From Planctomycetota bacterium (GTDB lineage: Bacteria; Planctomycetota; Planctomycetia; Pirellulales; Pirellulaceae): 15,196 nt of DNA. Below are positions 8,817-15,196 of the stretch, in pieces. The notes beneath the pieces are model-generated. The model was not told where the DNA came from. It was given only the letters and a program-made list of their open reading frames with translations, and searched no databases. Each line of letters starts with the position of its first letter. Positions within the stretch are counted from its first letter, which is position 1. Position numbers and translations under genes: made by a program. The stretch is taken from contig JAPLNJ010000598.1 of assembly GCA_026692885.1 (NCBI GenBank), positions 1 through 15,196 on the forward strand. Reading direction: 5' to 3'.

Positions 8817-8875
8817 CTGTTGGCCAATCCTCGCTTCTGCGGAACTTCTTGAGTCGGCTCGACGAAACAAGGTGC

Positions 8876-8896
8876 ATCCGCGCGCCGTGCGCGGAT
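8876..8896. repeat. Hairpin upstream of the TPR-sulfotransferase start
   Basis: ATCCGCGC (8876-8883) and GCGCGGAT (8889-8896) form an 8-bp GC-rich stem with a five-base loop, 60 bp before the chosen ATG. If transcription starts farther upstream it would lie in the leader. There is no T-run, so it is not a convincing terminator. Confidence 0.5.
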
Positions 8897-9192
8897 ACTG
8901 CCGCAGCGCGCCCGAGGCGCGACGAGTCCTGATCAACACTTGAAACGACTGCAACACCTAGCACGATGCACCACAATCAGTTGTGGTGGGCACAGCCCAC
9001 CCTGCGATTCTTTCACAGCCTCTCCGTACGCGGAACTCGGCACACGGAGTGTGCCGTCTACTATTTGTGCGACATTTATTGATTCGTGCGTCCTTAGCCT
9101 ATCGTCACCCGTCACCCCGCCCGCAGACGTCTCCCGCGCGCTCCCAGAGGACACACTGTGTGTCGTCGGGAAAACACTTTTGTCCACGCCGG

Positions 9193-9221
9193 TTGACACT
9201 TCGACCGCAAGAATCTAGCAT
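9193..9221 (+). promoter_or_regulatory. Sigma70-like promoter candidate within repeat copy 1
   Basis: A perfect TTGACA (9193-9198) is followed after 17 bases by TAGCAT (9216-9221), which matches four of six -10 consensus bases. The same pair occurs in copy 2 at 11657-11685. It points away from the TPR genes and toward no plus-strand gene nearby, so it may be chance. Confidence 0.2.
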
Positions 9222-9309
9222 TTTTGCCGATTCTTCGCAGTTTGCTATTCCTCCCGCAAGGCTTGTGCCAACCGGGGCGTCTGTAGCGAAGTTTACGAAG
9301 TTGTCCGTT

Positions 9310-9367
9310 GTAGGATGGACCTCCTGGTCCGTCCGCGTCAGGTCTCATTCATGTAGGCCGGACCAAG
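9310..9367. repeat. 58-bp dispersed repeat, copy 1
   Basis: The unit runs from GTAGGATGGACCTCC to GTAGGCCGGACCAAG and contains GGTCCGTCCGCGTCAGG. It differs from the other two copies by one base (CTGG instead of CCGG). It forms part of the 0.4-kb repeat. Confidence 0.9.
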
Positions 9368-9403
9368 GTCGCACAAAGCCATGCCGGAGCGGCGCAACCC
9401 GTG

Positions 9404-9461
9404 GTAGGATGGACCTCCCGGTCCGTCCGCGTCAGGTCTCATTCATGTAGGCCGGACCAAG
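9404..9461. repeat. 58-bp dispersed repeat, copy 2, at the junction with a gene remnant
   Basis: This extra copy lies 36 bp after the first and has no counterpart beside the second large repeat. Its right edge (GGACCAAG, 9454-9461) abuts the truncated LEPR-XLL gene exactly. On the minus strand it supplies the out-of-family tail LGPAYMNET and the stop at 9432. Confidence 0.9.
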
Positions 9462-9632
9462 CAACGTCCCGGCGCCGGCGTCGGCCAAGCTGCTGACCGT
9501 GTACGCCGCGAGCAACTGGCGGGACTCCAACTGCTCGACGAACAATCGCCGCTGCCGCTGCTGGCGGCGTTTGCGGTTCCGAGCGGTCGTCTGGAGTTGC
9601 TTCGCGGTTCGCTGCAAGATCTGGCGGAACAT
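9432..9632 (-). pseudogene. Orphan N-terminus of a LEPR-XLL surface protein, truncated by a repeat
   Basis: The ATG at 9630-9632 is preceded by AAAGGAGA at good Shine-Dalgarno spacing. The protein has a basic leader (RNRKRRQQRQRR), then FVEQLESRQLLAAYTVSSLA and DAGAGTL, which in intact relatives leads into a long beta-helix. Here family-like sequence stops at about 9462, and the last nine residues (LGPAYMNET) and the stop come from a 58-bp dispersed repeat. So about 57 native residues remain of a protein that is normally hundreds to thousands long. No continuation is seen beyond the repeat. The remnant may still be translated. Confidence 0.75.
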
Positions 9633-9748
9633 GGAGAATCTCCTTTTGGGGTTAAATGTGGGCTGATGATCTGGAGTGAGAGTTAGTCCCTGGGATTGAT
9701 GCAGAATGGTCCCTTCCGCAGGAACGTCGATTTTCGTAAACTCATGAC

Positions 9749-10018
9749 ATGAGATACTCCACCGTCAGGTCTGTTCTCGATTGCGCCCTGGAACCCGTCG
9801 GCGGCTGCCTGACGCCCGACGCGGCCCGGCGGCTCCTGAAACTCAAGCTGGCTAAGAAGGCCCAGGCCCGCCTGGATGTCCTCGCGGACAAATGCACGGA
9901 CGGCGATCTCTCGGTCGAAGAACGTGCAGAATACGAGTCCTCGGTGCTAACACTGGAACTTCTCACACTCCTCCAAGTCGAGGCGCAGGTCGCGTTAGCC
10001 GATCGTGAGCCGACATGA
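9749..10018 (+). CDS. Small protein paired with HNH nuclease
   Basis: This gene encodes 89 aa (MRYSTVRSVLDCALEPVGG, then CLTPDAARRLLKL and DGDLSVEERAEYESSV), probably all alpha-helical with no membrane segment. Its stop overlaps the HNH start as ATGA, indicating translational coupling. From memory, similar ~80-90 aa proteins containing LTPE-A and LTPEER-EYE-type stretches often precede this HNH family in planctomycetes and cyanobacteria. Their function is not established; an accessory, DNA-binding or neutralising partner is possible. No clear ribosome site precedes the ATG. The gene is antisense to an open frame extending from the broken TPR gene, but its codons and the overlap with HNH support the plus strand. 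Confidence 0.8.
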   Translation: MRYSTVRSVLDCALEPVGGCLTPDAARRLLKLKLAKKAQARLDVLADKCTDGDLSVEERAEYESSVLTLELLTLLQVEAQVALADREPT

Positions 10019-10422
10019 AGGCGTCGCTCCGGAGTCTTGTTCGCAACCGTGCCGAGCACCGCTGCGAGTATTGCCAACTGCCGGAAGCTGCCCTGCCAGC
10101 GATTGCCTTCCACGTTGAACACATTGTCCCTAGGAAGCACGGCGGCACTGATGCGACCGACAACCTCGCGCAGGCGTGTTACTTCTGCAATCTCCATAAA
10201 GGTCCCAACCTCACTGGAATCGACCCTAGCACGCGGACCATCATCCCGCTGTTCCATCCTCGGCAGCAACATTGGGCAGAGCATTTTCGCTGGTCCGGTC
10301 CAGTGCTCATCGGCCGCACTGCCACGGGACGTGCCACGGTCCAGGTCTTGGCGATCAATCTCCCGCACCGCGTCCGCATCCGGAAACGGTTGATGGGAGC
10401 TGGTCTTTTCTTCAAGCGTTGA
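10015..10422 (+). CDS. HNH endonuclease
   Basis: This 135-aa protein is essentially a single HNH domain. Zinc-binding pairs are C17-x2-C20 and C55-x2-C58. The catalytic segment is HVEHIVPRKHGG (H33, H36), with N50 in DATDNLAQAC and N59 in CNLHKG. These are the ββα-metal nuclease residues of the McrA-like HNH type, expected to cut DNA with a divalent ion. The C-terminal half (LFHPRQQHWAEHF, IGRTATGRATVQVL) matches the conserved tail of this small stand-alone family. The start overlaps the 89-aa gene by four bases. No restriction, toxin or homing partner is adjacent, so whether it acts in defence, as a toxin or as a selfish element is open. Confidence 0.93.
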   Translation: MKASLRSLVRNRAEHRCEYCQLPEAALPAIAFHVEHIVPRKHGGTDATDNLAQACYFCNLHKGPNLTGIDPSTRTIIPLFHPRQQHWAEHFRWSGPVLIGRTATGRATVQVLAINLPHRVRIRKRLMGAGLFFKR

Positions 10423-10479
10423 CACTGCGAGTTCAGGCACACTCTGGGGCCCGCTAACCGAGGCGGCTCCAGGAGCGTT

Positions 10480-11392
10480 CACGGGACGCTCGCAGCACGC
10501 GATCGCCTCTGCCCAGTCCTCGGCCAGGGCGTTCGCGTCGGCCAGCTGGCGCCAAACTTCGGCGTCATCGGCCCCCAGTTCGGTGGCCCGGCGAATGTGC
10601 CGCAGGGCAACAGCAGGTTTGCCCTGCTGTTGCAGCACCAGCCCCAGATTGGCGTGGGCGACGGCCAGGTCCGGCTTGAGCCGGACGGCCTCGGCGTAGG
10701 CGTCCCCCGCCTCGGCCCAGCGATCCAGGGCGCGGAGCACGTTGCCCAGGTTGTTGTGGGCCGCGGCCAAATCCGGCTGATGCCGCACCGCGTCCCGGCA
10801 ATGTTGTAGGCCCTCTGGCAGCTGCCCCCGGTCGGCCAGCATCTGGCCGAGGTTGGCGTGCGCCAGGGCCAGGGCCGGGTCAAGCTTGAGTGCGGCGCGG
10901 CAGGCTTCCAGGGCCTCGTCCGTCTTGCCCGCGGCCCGCACCGCGGTCCCGCGATTGTTCTGGGCGGCAGCGAAGTCCGGCCGCAGCGTCAGGGCCGCGT
11001 CGTACTGCGCGAGCGCCTCGTCGTTCCGGCCCAATTCATGCAGGGCCAGGCCCAAGTTGTTCAGGGCCTCCGGATAATCCAGCTGGATGCGCAGCGCGGC
11101 CCAAGGCGCGGTACACCTCGGCGAGGTTGGCGTGGAAAGCGGCGGTTCCGGGTTGCAGGGCGACCGCCCGGCCGATCAACTCGGCGGCTCTGGCCGCATA
11201 GCCATTCTGGTAATGCAGGACGCCAAACAAGTGCAGGGCGTCGGCGTGGTCGGGCTCCCTGTCGAGCAGCGTCTGATAGCACCGTGCCGCGTCTGCGAAG
11301 CGGCCGGCTTGGTGTAGTTGCCAAGCATACGAGGTGTCCGGAACCCCTTCCGAGACGCCCTGGCCAACTTCAAACGCAGTACACGATGCCAT
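10480..11392 (-). pseudogene. Broken TPR gene, paralogue of the TPR-sulfotransferase
   Basis: The ATG at 11390-11392 has GAGG seven bases upstream. The first frame (DHADALHLFGVLHYQNGYA, AAFHANLAEVYRALGR) is clearly TPR and closely resembles the start of the intact gene. At about 11097 it changes frame: after ALGR the next TPR resumes as ALRIQLDYPEALNNLG one frame over, without the ~10 residues that should intervene, so about 32 bp appear deleted. The second frame carries six more TPRs to AEDWAEAIACCER near 10486. Beyond that the open frame is only the antisense of the HNH pair, and no sulfotransferase domain follows. It has therefore lost its frame and its 3' half. A short hairpin (GAGCGT/ACGCTC, 10473-10491) marks the break. 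Confidence 0.8.
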
Positions 11393-11656
11393 CAACGAGC
11401 CTCACATAACAGTCTCCGGTCTTCCATCGCCTGAAACAGCAGCATTCTCTGGGCGGTGCCCAGCAAGCACAAGCAGTGTGGTGGGCACAGTGTGGTGGGC
11501 ACAGCCCACCCTACGATTTCTTCACTATTCTTGCGACACTTATTGATTCGTTCGTCCTTAGCCTATCGTCACGGAGCACACCGCCCGCAGACGTCTCCCG
11601 CGCGCTCCCAGAGGACACACTGTGTGTCGTCGGGAAAACACCTTTGTCCACGCCGG

Positions 11657-11685
11657 TTGACACTTCGACCGCAAGAATCTAGCAT
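11657..11685 (+). promoter_or_regulatory. Sigma70-like promoter candidate within repeat copy 2
   Basis: TTGACA, 17 bases and TAGCAT are preserved exactly as in copy 1 (9193-9221). Because the whole segment is duplicated, conservation is not independent evidence. Confidence 0.2.
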
Positions 11686-11773
11686 TTTTGCCGATTCTTC
11701 GCAGTATGCCATGTTTCCCGCAAGGCTTGTGCCAACCGGGGCGTCTGTAGCGAAGTTTACGAAGTTGTCCGTG

Positions 11774-11831
11774 GTAGGATGGACCTCCCGGTCCGTCCGC
11801 GTCAGGTCTCATTCATGTAGGCCGGACCAAG
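11774..11831. repeat. 58-bp dispersed repeat, copy 3
   Basis: The sequence is identical to the copy at 9404-9461 over the 58 bases from GTAGGATGGACC to GGACCAAG. It lies inside large repeat copy 2. Confidence 0.9.
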
Positions 11832-11863
11832 GTCGCACAAAGCCATGCCGGAGCGGCGCAACC

Positions 11864-12171
11864 GAAGCTCGCAGGAAAAACCCGCTTGGTGCAGACGCCC
11901 CGCGCCGGAAGCGACCGCAGTTCCGGCAGTGCTTCTTTGGAGTGCGGTGACCTGTCCCCGCTTTTCAATGGCGGTGAGCACCCGCGTACGGCTCGACGTA
12001 ATGCAGGTGGCGTGGCACCAACGCTATGATGTGCTTCGCCAAGTAGTACTTCCCACCCCACCACTTCAGTGGTTGAACTAACATCTCCCAATACCTCCCT
12101 TTCCAAGAATTGACTATCTGGCATTCCGCTATCGTCCCCAGTCCTCACGTATCCTTTCCTCCGGCTTCCCG
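11864..12171. other. Intergenic, no gene recognised
   Basis: These 308 bases contain a possible hairpin GCCGGAA/TTCCGGC (11904-11927) and repeat-like text (GGTGACCTGTCCCCGC near 11947). A minus-strand frame (11813-12199) covers much of it, but it begins inside the neighbouring gene, ends inside the 58-bp repeat and has no recognisable domain. It is treated as non-coding. Confidence 0.5.
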
Positions 12172-12519
12172 TCAGTCCGCACGATCGGCACTGGAGCATC
12201 GTTGTCGTGGTTGTGCGGCAAGCCCGCCGGAATCTGGGTCCCCAGCCGAAGCGTCCAAGAAGTTCCGCAACATGGTTTCGGTCTTGAGATTCTCGCTATA
12301 CGCAATAGGATCACTGACCAGCAACTCGAATGTGTCACACGCACACAGTTGACGTTCCTGCTCCCGAAGTCGGGCGATCCTTTCCCGGCATTCCGCTTCC
12401 TCCACAAGCTTCTTGACCTTGGACATGGGAATGCAGATGCCAAGTTTAGACCGGTCGATTCTCCCAGGTCTGCACCGTTGCTTCTTGTTCACCTTCCGAT
12501 TTAGAAAAGATGAAGACAC
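12172..12519 (-). CDS. Small hypothetical protein
   Basis: The 115-aa frame starts with GTG at 12517-12519, preceded by a strong GGGAGGG about nine bases upstream, the best ribosome site in this region. An internal ATG gives MSKVKKLVEEAECRERIARL as an alternative start. The N-terminus is basic (NRKVNKKQRCRPGRIDR). The middle is a charged helix, possibly a short coiled coil (KKLVEEAECRERIARLREQE), followed by CACDTFELLVSDPIAYSENL. The C-terminal 25 residues are low in hydrophobics and probably disordered. No family is recognised, and there is no signal peptide or membrane segment. It lies 115 bp downstream of the HEAT gene in the same direction but beyond that gene's terminator, so it probably has its own promoter. 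Confidence 0.6.
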   Translation of the reverse strand: MSSSFLNRKVNKKQRCRPGRIDRSKLGICIPMSKVKKLVEEAECRERIARLREQERQLCACDTFELLVSDPIAYSENLKTETMLRNFLDASAGDPDSGGLAAQPRQRCSSADRAD

Positions 12520-12586
12520 GCTGTAACCCTCCCTAAGAAAAAATTGTTAACTACACGCCCCGATCAGCTCTCCGTCTCCCCCCAGC

Positions 12587-12632
12587 AAAAAGACAACCCC
12601 TGCGAGGCGGCTTGGCAGAAGCCTCGCAGGGG
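12587..12632 (-). terminator. Intrinsic terminator of the HEAT-repeat gene
   Basis: On the minus strand CCCCTGCGAGGC, a 12-base loop and GCCTCGCAGGGG form a perfect 12-bp stem. TTGTCTTTTT follows it. It starts two bases after the stop codon at 12635, so transcripts of the small gene downstream must start separately. Confidence 0.85.
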
Positions 12633-12634
12633 CG

Positions 12635-13396
12635 TCAGCGCCGAATCCATCGGCGTCCACAAGTGTGCTGTTTGTCAACCAACGACACGTGTTCTCCGTC
12701 CGGGTCAATGATCACGAGCGCTCGTGCGGCGGACCTCAGGACATCCGGATTCTCGTCCTTGGCAACACAGCATACCAAAGCGGGAATGGAACTAACGGCG
12801 TCGAGACCAAGCCAACTGAGTACTCGGCACACTGCCACTCGTAGCGAGGGCGTAGGGTCAGCGAGCCTCTCGGCAATTTTCTGGCAGGCCCCTGATGCAA
12901 CGTCAATGCCCAAGCAACGTATCGCCCCGATCGCCGCTTCCCGGACCTCCAGCTGTTCCGCCGAAAGCAGTTCCACCAGCCTGGGGAGAATGTCCTTGCT
13001 GGCAAATCTAAGACGTGGAAACGCCTTGAGCAGGTCCCGCTGAACCTCCAAGCGTTCGTCGGAGAGGCCCTCCCGAAGCAGGGTAGGCGTCTCGTCAGAC
13101 GAGTAGCGCCGTGTGGTTTCGTCTGAACGTATGTAGCTTGCCGCGTGAGCAATGCAGGATGCAGCTGCCACCCGCTCCGCGGAGTCGTCACTACGCAGTA
13201 GCTTGGCCAAAACGTCGATGGCCGTTGCCGTCGTCTCTCCCAGGGCGACTGGCTTCAGGGCTTGGAGCACCGACGACGGTGCACTGATCCGGCCCGATTC
13301 GATTGCCTGAACCAGGTTGCGGGCCCGCTCCCGAAGTTGCTTTTGGGAACGAAGTGAAAACTTCCGCTGGATGCGTCTTGGTCGCTCGGTGCTCAT
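12635..13396 (-). CDS. HEAT-repeat protein
   Basis: This 253-aa protein has a basic N-terminus (RPRRIQRKFSLRSQKQLRER). Helical repeats of the HEAT type run from about residue 50 to 235. Units such as AIDVLAKLLRSDDSAERVAA, LPRLVELLSAEQLEVREAAI and SIPALVCCVAKDENPDVLRS show the conserved D-x-x-VR/A-x-x-A pattern. Such solenoids are protein-binding scaffolds; partner and pathway cannot be told. No catalytic residues, signal peptide or membrane segment is seen. The start is the first ATG of the frame, with no convincing Shine-Dalgarno. The gene diverges from the reductase across a 359-bp gap and ends at a strong terminator. Confidence 0.85.
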   Translation of the reverse strand: MSTERPRRIQRKFSLRSQKQLRERARNLVQAIESGRISAPSSVLQALKPVALGETTATAIDVLAKLLRSDDSAERVAAASCIAHAASYIRSDETTRRYSSDETPTLLREGLSDERLEVQRDLLKAFPRLRFASKDILPRLVELLSAEQLEVREAAIGAIRCLGIDVASGACQKIAERLADPTPSLRVAVCRVLSWLGLDAVSSIPALVCCVAKDENPDVLRSAARALVIIDPDGEHVSLVDKQHTCGRRWIRR

Positions 13397-13755
13397 GGCT
13401 CACGAATACCCGGGTTTCCGACCCTGCCAATCGGTTGCGTCGTGGTTGACGACGACTGCCAGTGTATTGACTGCACGAACCGATTCAACTATCCAGAGGC
13501 GGCGAGGTGTTTCGGCAGGACAGACCAGGGCGAGCCTCTCCACTGCCCAAACAGTCCGGACCAATCGCCATCAGCTTAGCACAGTTCATGTGGCGAGTGA
13601 CCTTGGCATGATTGGTCGGTGCTCCGGGATGAGGAAACGTGGACGCCACCAGCCCACGCCGTCATAATGACGCAGGTGTTTCTTTGGTGACCTGCCGCGC
13701 GCCGCCGGCAGGCGACGCGTACCTAGTTCGGCCCGCGGTGTCAGGGAGAAACGTA
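13397..13755. other. Divergent intergenic region, no gene recognised
   Basis: These 359 bp separate the divergent HEAT and aldo/keto reductase genes and should hold both promoters, though no convincing boxes are visible. CCTGCCG (13691-13697) and CGGCAGG (13706-13712) form a GC-rich hairpin 44 bp before the reductase ATG. The open frame from 13639 into the reductase lacks family similarity before 13756. Confidence 0.5.
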
Positions 13756-14742
13756 ATGAACACCTTCCATCGTCGCAGGTTCCTTCAAGCGGCGGTTGCT
13801 TCGGTCACCGCGGCTGGAATCGGTTCCGAAATCCTCGCCGGGCAGCAGGGTTCGCTGGACGGCGTCCCCACCCGACCACTCCGCAAGACGGGCCAGCAGG
13901 TGTCGATTGTGGGCCTGGGCGGGTACCACATCGGCACGGTCGACGAATCGTTGGCGATCGCGATCATGCACGAGGCGATCGACGGTGGGATGCGGTTCTT
14001 CGACAACGCCTGGGATTACAACGAGGGACGCAGCGAAGAGTACATGGGTAAGGCGTTGGCGACGGGCGGCCGCCGGCAAAAGGTGTTCCTCATGACCAAG
14101 GTCTGCGCCCGCGACTACAACGGCGCCAAGCAGCAACTGGACGAAAGCCTGCGGCGGCTGAAGACGGACGTCATCGACTTGGTACAGTTTCACGAGATCA
14201 ACTGGGACGTCGACTCCGAGTGGCTTTACGAACGTGGCGGGCTGCGGGCGGCCGAGGAGGCCCGCCAAGCCGGCAAGGTGCGATTCATCGGTTTCACCGG
14301 CCACAAAGACCCGTCGCACACGCTGAAGATGCTGGCCACACCCTTTGCCTGGGACACCGTGCAGATGCCGATCAACGTGCTGGATGCTCACTATCGTAGC
14401 TTCCAGAAACTCGTACTCCCCCGCTGCACCGATCGCCAGATTGGCGTGCTGGGCATGAAGTCCCTGTCCAATGGCATCATCCCCAAAGAACTGAACCTTC
14501 CGGCCGAGGTCTGTCGGCGGTTCGCTCTGTCGCTGCCGATCAGCAGCCTGATGTGCGGCATCAAGTCTCGCGAGAACCTGCGGCAGGACTTGGCCATGGC
14601 CCAACACTTTAAGCCAATCGCCGGCCAGGACCTCGACGAACTGCTCGCCAAGACGGCCCAACCAGGTCGCGACGGCAAACTGGAGCCTCACAAAACGACC
14701 CGCTACGGTAGCGCGTACCACTTTCGTCAACACGAGGCGTGA
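13756..14742 (+). CDS. Tat-exported aldo/keto reductase
   Basis: The protein is 328 aa from the ATG at 13756, which has AGGGAG eight bases upstream; an upstream start at 13639 adds 39 unrelated residues. HRRRFLQAAVASVTAAGIG (residues 5-23) is a twin-arginine signal with a likely cut near 28-29. The (β/α)8 reductase fold follows. The usual tetrad is complete: D83 (FFDNAWDY), Y88, K115 (LMTKV) and H146 (QFHEI). It should carry out NAD(P)H-dependent carbonyl/alcohol exchange after export in folded form, possibly with bound cofactor. The true substrate is unknown; sugar-derived compounds are plausible because many planctomycete Tat oxidoreductases handle these. It is convergent with the Asp-box gene and has no operon partner. 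Confidence 0.92.
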   Translation: MNTFHRRRFLQAAVASVTAAGIGSEILAGQQGSLDGVPTRPLRKTGQQVSIVGLGGYHIGTVDESLAIAIMHEAIDGGMRFFDNAWDYNEGRSEEYMGKALATGGRRQKVFLMTKVCARDYNGAKQQLDESLRRLKTDVIDLVQFHEINWDVDSEWLYERGGLRAAEEARQAGKVRFIGFTGHKDPSHTLKMLATPFAWDTVQMPINVLDAHYRSFQKLVLPRCTDRQIGVLGMKSLSNGIIPKELNLPAEVCRRFALSLPISSLMCGIKSRENLRQDLAMAQHFKPIAGQDLDELLAKTAQPGRDGKLEPHKTTRYGSAYHFRQHEA

Positions 14743-14747
14743 GCAAG

Positions 14748-14993
14748 TCACATGGTCACACTCTTCACCCGGCAACCATAGCTTGCGTTGATCGGGATCA
14801 GGCCGCGGGGGCCGTCGAATTCGTCCCGTCGACGGTCAAGTCTTCGATCCCGACCAGTTCCGAATAGCGTCCTCCGGGCCGTAACACAGGCGCGAGCTGG
14901 GCGGGCAGATCCTGCAGCAGCCCCCGGCGAGATTGTCACGGTCGCGTCCGTCTTGACCACGATGCGGGATAGGTGTCTTCGCATGTATTGCAT
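14748..14993 (-). pseudogene. Decayed fragment of a pectate-lyase-like beta-helix protein
   Basis: Three frames must be joined to read it. HLSRIVVKTDATVTISP comes first, then after one extra base in a G5 run (~14925-14930) LLQDLPAQLAPVLRPGGRY and SELVGIEDLTVDGT, then after a one-base loss near 14822 FDGPRGLIPINASYGCRVKS and VTM before the stop at 14748. The pieces read continuously like pectate-lyase-superfamily beta-helix proteins, where a GIE-DL-ID segment precedes YGCWVK-like text. The two shifts cancel, so the outer parts share one frame. N-terminal and C-terminal parts are missing. It lies in the gap between the reductase and the Asp-box gene. Confidence 0.6.
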
Positions 14994-15017
14994 CGTGTCA
15001 GACCTGCTGCGGTCTAA

Positions 15018-15196
15018 TCACGGCTCGGCGGGTCCGCGCAGGATCGAGCTGCCAAAGGTGGTCAAAATGATCTCTTGGGGACGTGCAGGATTGAAGACGA
15101 CACGCTGAATGTTGCGGAAGGGTAGCGTGGTGAACGGTTCCCATGTGGCACCGTCGTCCCGGCTGAGATAGAGTCCCGCCTCGTGCGCGCCCTCCG
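15018..15196 (-). CDS. C-terminal end of an Asp-box (BNR) repeat protein
   Basis: Only the last 58 codons are in the window; the gene enters from the right edge. GLYLSRDDGATWEPF contains a classic Asp-box S-x-D-x-G-x-T-W, the turn motif of sialidase-type and sortilin/VPS10-type beta-propellers. RNIQRVVFNPARPQEIILTT matches the following blade, and GSSILRGPAEP precedes the stop at 15018. Such proteins are usually extracellular glycosidases or photosystem-stability-factor-like propellers; the fragment cannot decide. It is convergent with the aldo/keto reductase. Confidence 0.85.
   Translation of the reverse strand, partial: EGAHEAGLYLSRDDGATWEPFTTLPFRNIQRVVFNPARPQEIILTTFGSSILRGPAEP

Larger units (their letters stand above)
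8983..9399. repeat. Large direct repeat, copy 1 (partner at 11492-11863)
   Basis: Nearly every base from the palindrome GGTGGGCACAGCCCACC (8985-9001) through GGCGCAACC matches the second copy. Shared marks include the palindrome GACACACTGTGTGTC (9150-9164) and CTGTAGCGAAGTTTACGAAG. This copy has about 45 extra bases near 9022-9062 containing GGCACACGGAGTGTGCC, a further palindrome. It ends about 167 bp upstream of the TPR-sulfotransferase ATG. Its minus strand carries an open frame (9112-9348) also present in copy 2, but the differences between copies change residues in clusters, so it does not look like a gene. Confidence 0.9.
11492..11863. repeat. Large direct repeat, copy 2 (partner at 8983-9399)
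   Basis: It begins with GGTGGGCACAGCCCACC at 11494-11510 (preceded by a partial second GTGTGGTGGGCACAG) and ends at GGCGCAACC. It includes GACACACTGTGTGTC at 11614-11628. It lacks the ~45-bp insert and second 58-bp unit of copy 1. It lies 100 bp upstream of the broken TPR gene's ATG, the same relative place and orientation as copy 1 before the intact TPR gene. Confidence 0.9.

Noticed and set aside
7821..8852. 343-aa plus-strand frame antisense to the TPR region
   Set aside because: Its periodic Gln/Val-rich text is the complement of the TPR repeats.
9112..9348. 78-aa minus-strand frame shared by both large repeats (second copy 11558-11812)
   Set aside because: It is conserved only because the DNA is duplicated. 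Differences between copies are clustered and change residues (RNSKLRR versus KHGILRR), and no ribosome site or domain is seen.
9742..10479. C-terminal extension of the second TPR gene across the HNH pair
   Set aside because: Its sequence (SRSANATCASTWRSVRSSSV) is the Ser/Arg-rich antisense of the two plus-strand genes and has no TPR or sulfotransferase features.
8983..11863. Composite transposon bounded by the large direct repeats
   Set aside because: No transposase or integrase gene lies between or within the copies, and no target-site duplication was evident. The HNH protein has no transposase features.
13741..14775. 344-aa minus-strand open frame
   Set aside because: It is antisense to the aldo/keto reductase, which has a complete catalytic tetrad, Tat signal and ribosome site.

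Overview
The window looks like a chromosomal segment of a member of the Planctomycetota, probably the Pirellulales. That rests on GC-rich DNA, two N-termini carrying the planctomycete LEPR-XLL-type motif (HLEDRRLL and QLESRQLL, each after a basic leader), a TPR-sulfotransferase, a Tat-exported aldo/keto reductase, and many dispersed short palindromes. Taxonomy is inferred from family recognition only.

Layout. Positions 1-5943 (minus) hold most of a giant surface-type protein. In protein order it has a basic leader with the LEPR-XLL motif, a beta-helix start, about twelve glycine-rich modules, a choice-of-anchor-Q-like segment, then haemagglutinin-like beta repeats including a 237-bp tandem array. 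It runs off the left edge, and its homology-bearing frame shifts by one base near 559. Positions 5944-6425 are non-coding and packed with nested palindromes. Positions 6426-8816 (minus) encode a TPR-sulfotransferase fusion. From 8983 to 11863 the DNA is a mosaic: a ~0.4-kb direct repeat occurs twice, each time just upstream of a paralogous TPR gene. Between the copies lie an orphan LEPR-XLL N-terminus cut off at a repeat edge, an intact two-gene cassette (89-aa protein plus HNH nuclease) on the plus strand, and a broken second TPR gene. After a repeat-rich gap come a small hypothetical gene, a HEAT-repeat gene with a clear intrinsic terminator, an aldo/keto reductase on the plus strand, a decayed pectate-lyase-like fragment, and the 3' end of an Asp-box (BNR) protein entering from the right edge.

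How it fits together. The genes do not form one pathway. The likeliest functional unit is the overlapping 89-aa/HNH pair. The surface protein and the sulfotransferase could both concern the cell surface, but nothing in the sequence links them. The most informative signal is evolutionary: duplication of a TPR gene with its upstream region, and decay of one copy, of a LEPR-XLL gene and of a beta-helix gene around dispersed repeats.
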